Shown here piece after piece: positions 5,429-6,344 of a stretch of DNA of 6,344 nt (position 1 is its first letter; the number at the start of each line of letters is the position of its first letter). The position numbers and the translations under genes were made by a program. The notes under the pieces are model-generated. The model made no database searches, had not been told where the DNA came from, and saw nothing but the letters and a program-made list of their open reading frames with translations. This DNA is from Bacillota bacterium (GTDB lineage Bacteria; Bacillota; Negativicutes; Veillonellales; Negativicoccaceae). Location of the stretch: assembly GCA_023418435.1 (NCBI GenBank), contig JAEZZT010000019.1, positions 1 to 6,344 on the forward strand, read 5' to 3'.

Positions 5429-6344
5429 ATTTCTGTAACGCATTGTGCAAATATTCTCTCATCAAGCGAGTAGATTCGTTGAAACGGGCCTGTTCTTCTT
5501 CCGTCAGGTGAATTTCGATGATATCTTCTACGCCGGCTTTGCCCAACATCGCCGGTACGGAGGCAAAAATCGGCTCTTGTCCGTACTCGCCATCCAAGTA
5601 TACCGAACAGGGCAAAATCTTGTGTTCATTGTGGAAGATCGCACGAATAATTTCCGTCGCACAAGTGGAGATACCGAACTCCGTGCAACCTTTGCCGGCC
5701 AAGACGACATAACCGCCTTGTTTCATATCTTCCAATTCCTGCTCGAAATCTTCCAAGCGATAGCGATCCCCACGTTCTGCCAACAGCTCGTGAATCGGCT
5801 TGCCGGCCACATAGACATGAGACCACGGAATCATTGCGGAGAATCCATGTTCCGCCATCGCATATGCGGTAATGGAGTTGCGATGCACTCCCAATTTTTC
5901 GGACAATTGTTTCTGCAAACGCGCCGAGTCCAACGCGGTTCCCGTGGAAAGAATTTTTTTCTTTGGCCAATTCAGCTTTTCCTGAATATAAGCGGCTACG
6001 ACATCGGCCGGATTGGAGATACCCAAAATAATTCCGTCAAAACCGGAGGCTTTGATCTTCGGCAAAATCTCATCGATAATCGCCAACGTATCGCCGATCG
6101 TATCCAAGCGCGATTGCTCCAAAGAGGGCAATGGGCCTGCCGAAATAACGATAATATCACACTCACCCATGTCTTCTATGTCGCTGTAGCGTGCTTCTAC
6201 ATGATGCGGCAAATAGGATACGGCATCCAACACATCAATGGCTTCCGCAGTCGCTTTCTCTTTTTTGATGTCATTGAGCAGCAGTACGTCCGCCTCTCCC
6301 TGTGTGGGCAATGCAAATGCTACGTGGGAACCAACATTTCCCGG
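5427..6344 (-). CDS. L-lactate/L-2-hydroxyacid dehydrogenase family, N-terminus beyond window
   Basis: 305 residues of an NAD-dependent LDH/MDH-superfamily enzyme, which interconverts an L-2-hydroxyacid and a 2-oxoacid in the cytosol, are present. The frame is open to the right edge and the visible part starts inside the Rossmann glycine motif (PGNVGS), so only about 8-10 residues are missing; the TTG at 6311 is internal. Counting from the first visible residue, Asp25 after beta-2 indicates NAD preference. Catalytic residues are Arg79 (SRLD), Asn111 (ISNPADV), Asp139 and Arg142 (TALDSARLQ), His166 (AEHGFS) and Thr221 (GKGCTEFGI). The specificity loop is PLPSLEQSR: Pro73 stands where LDH has Gln and MDH has Arg. 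GTGTALDSARLQ and the GGYVVLAGKGCTEFG region resemble L-2-hydroxyisocaproate dehydrogenase. Calling it strict lactate dehydrogenase would therefore be unsafe. It converges on pepT and shares its terminator; its promoter is outside the window. Confidence 0.9.
   Translation of the reverse strand, partial: PGNVGSHVAFALPTQGEADVLLLNDIKKEKATAEAIDVLDAVSYLPHHVEARYSDIEDMGECDIIVISAGPLPSLEQSRLDTIGDTLAIIDEILPKIKASGFDGIILGISNPADVVAAYIQEKLNWPKKKILSTGTALDSARLQKQLSEKLGVHRNSITAYAMAEHGFSAMIPWSHVYVAGKPIHELLAERGDRYRLEDFEQELEDMKQGGYVVLAGKGCTEFGISTCATEIIRAIFHNEHKILPCSVYLDGEYGQEPIFASVPAMLGKAGVEDIIEIHLTEEEQARFNESTRLMREYLHNALQK

Noticed and set aside
6309..6311. TTG as the start of the dehydrogenase
   Set aside because: The reading frame continues upstream to the window edge and encodes the Rossmann PGNVGSHVAF segment, so this TTG is an internal Leu codon.

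Overview
The window holds six genes of a Bacillota-type genome. Evidence for that lineage is the Shine-Dalgarno signals of the AGGAG type, TTG starts on two cell-envelope genes, sigma-A-like promoters with TATAAT boxes, and a murA followed by an mreB-family gene. Protein flavour and the moderate GC of the genes against AT-rich gaps would fit a Negativicutes-like anaerobe, but that placement is a guess. All genes look chromosomal and intact; two run off the window edges. I see no RNA gene, CRISPR array, transposon or phage gene.

Left part, minus strand (1-2418): a small acidic protein of unknown function, then murA (UDP-GlcNAc enolpyruvyl transferase, first committed step of peptidoglycan synthesis), then a divergent MreB-family actin-like protein cut by the left edge. 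The small gene has an extended -10 promoter. murA has its own promoter whose -35 box overlaps the small gene's stop codon. murA and the mreB-like gene are 40 bp apart and probably co-transcribed, pairing a wall-precursor enzyme with a shape or cytoskeleton protein.

Middle part, plus strand (2513-5428): a divergent promoter region carrying an operator-like palindrome, then an AbgT-family transporter and a peptidase T gene 18 bp apart. They look like a two-gene operon for importing a small peptide-like or acyl-amino-acid solute and cleaving peptides in the cytosol. A bidirectional terminator ends it.

Right part, minus strand (5427-6344): a nearly complete L-lactate/L-2-hydroxyacid dehydrogenase family gene converging on pepT. 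Its catalytic residues are present, but the substrate-specificity loop is neither lactate- nor malate-type.

No clearly new multi-gene system is visible. The items most worth following are the AbgT-PepT pairing and its operator, the altered MreB paralogue, the dehydrogenase loop and the uncharacterised gene in front of murA.
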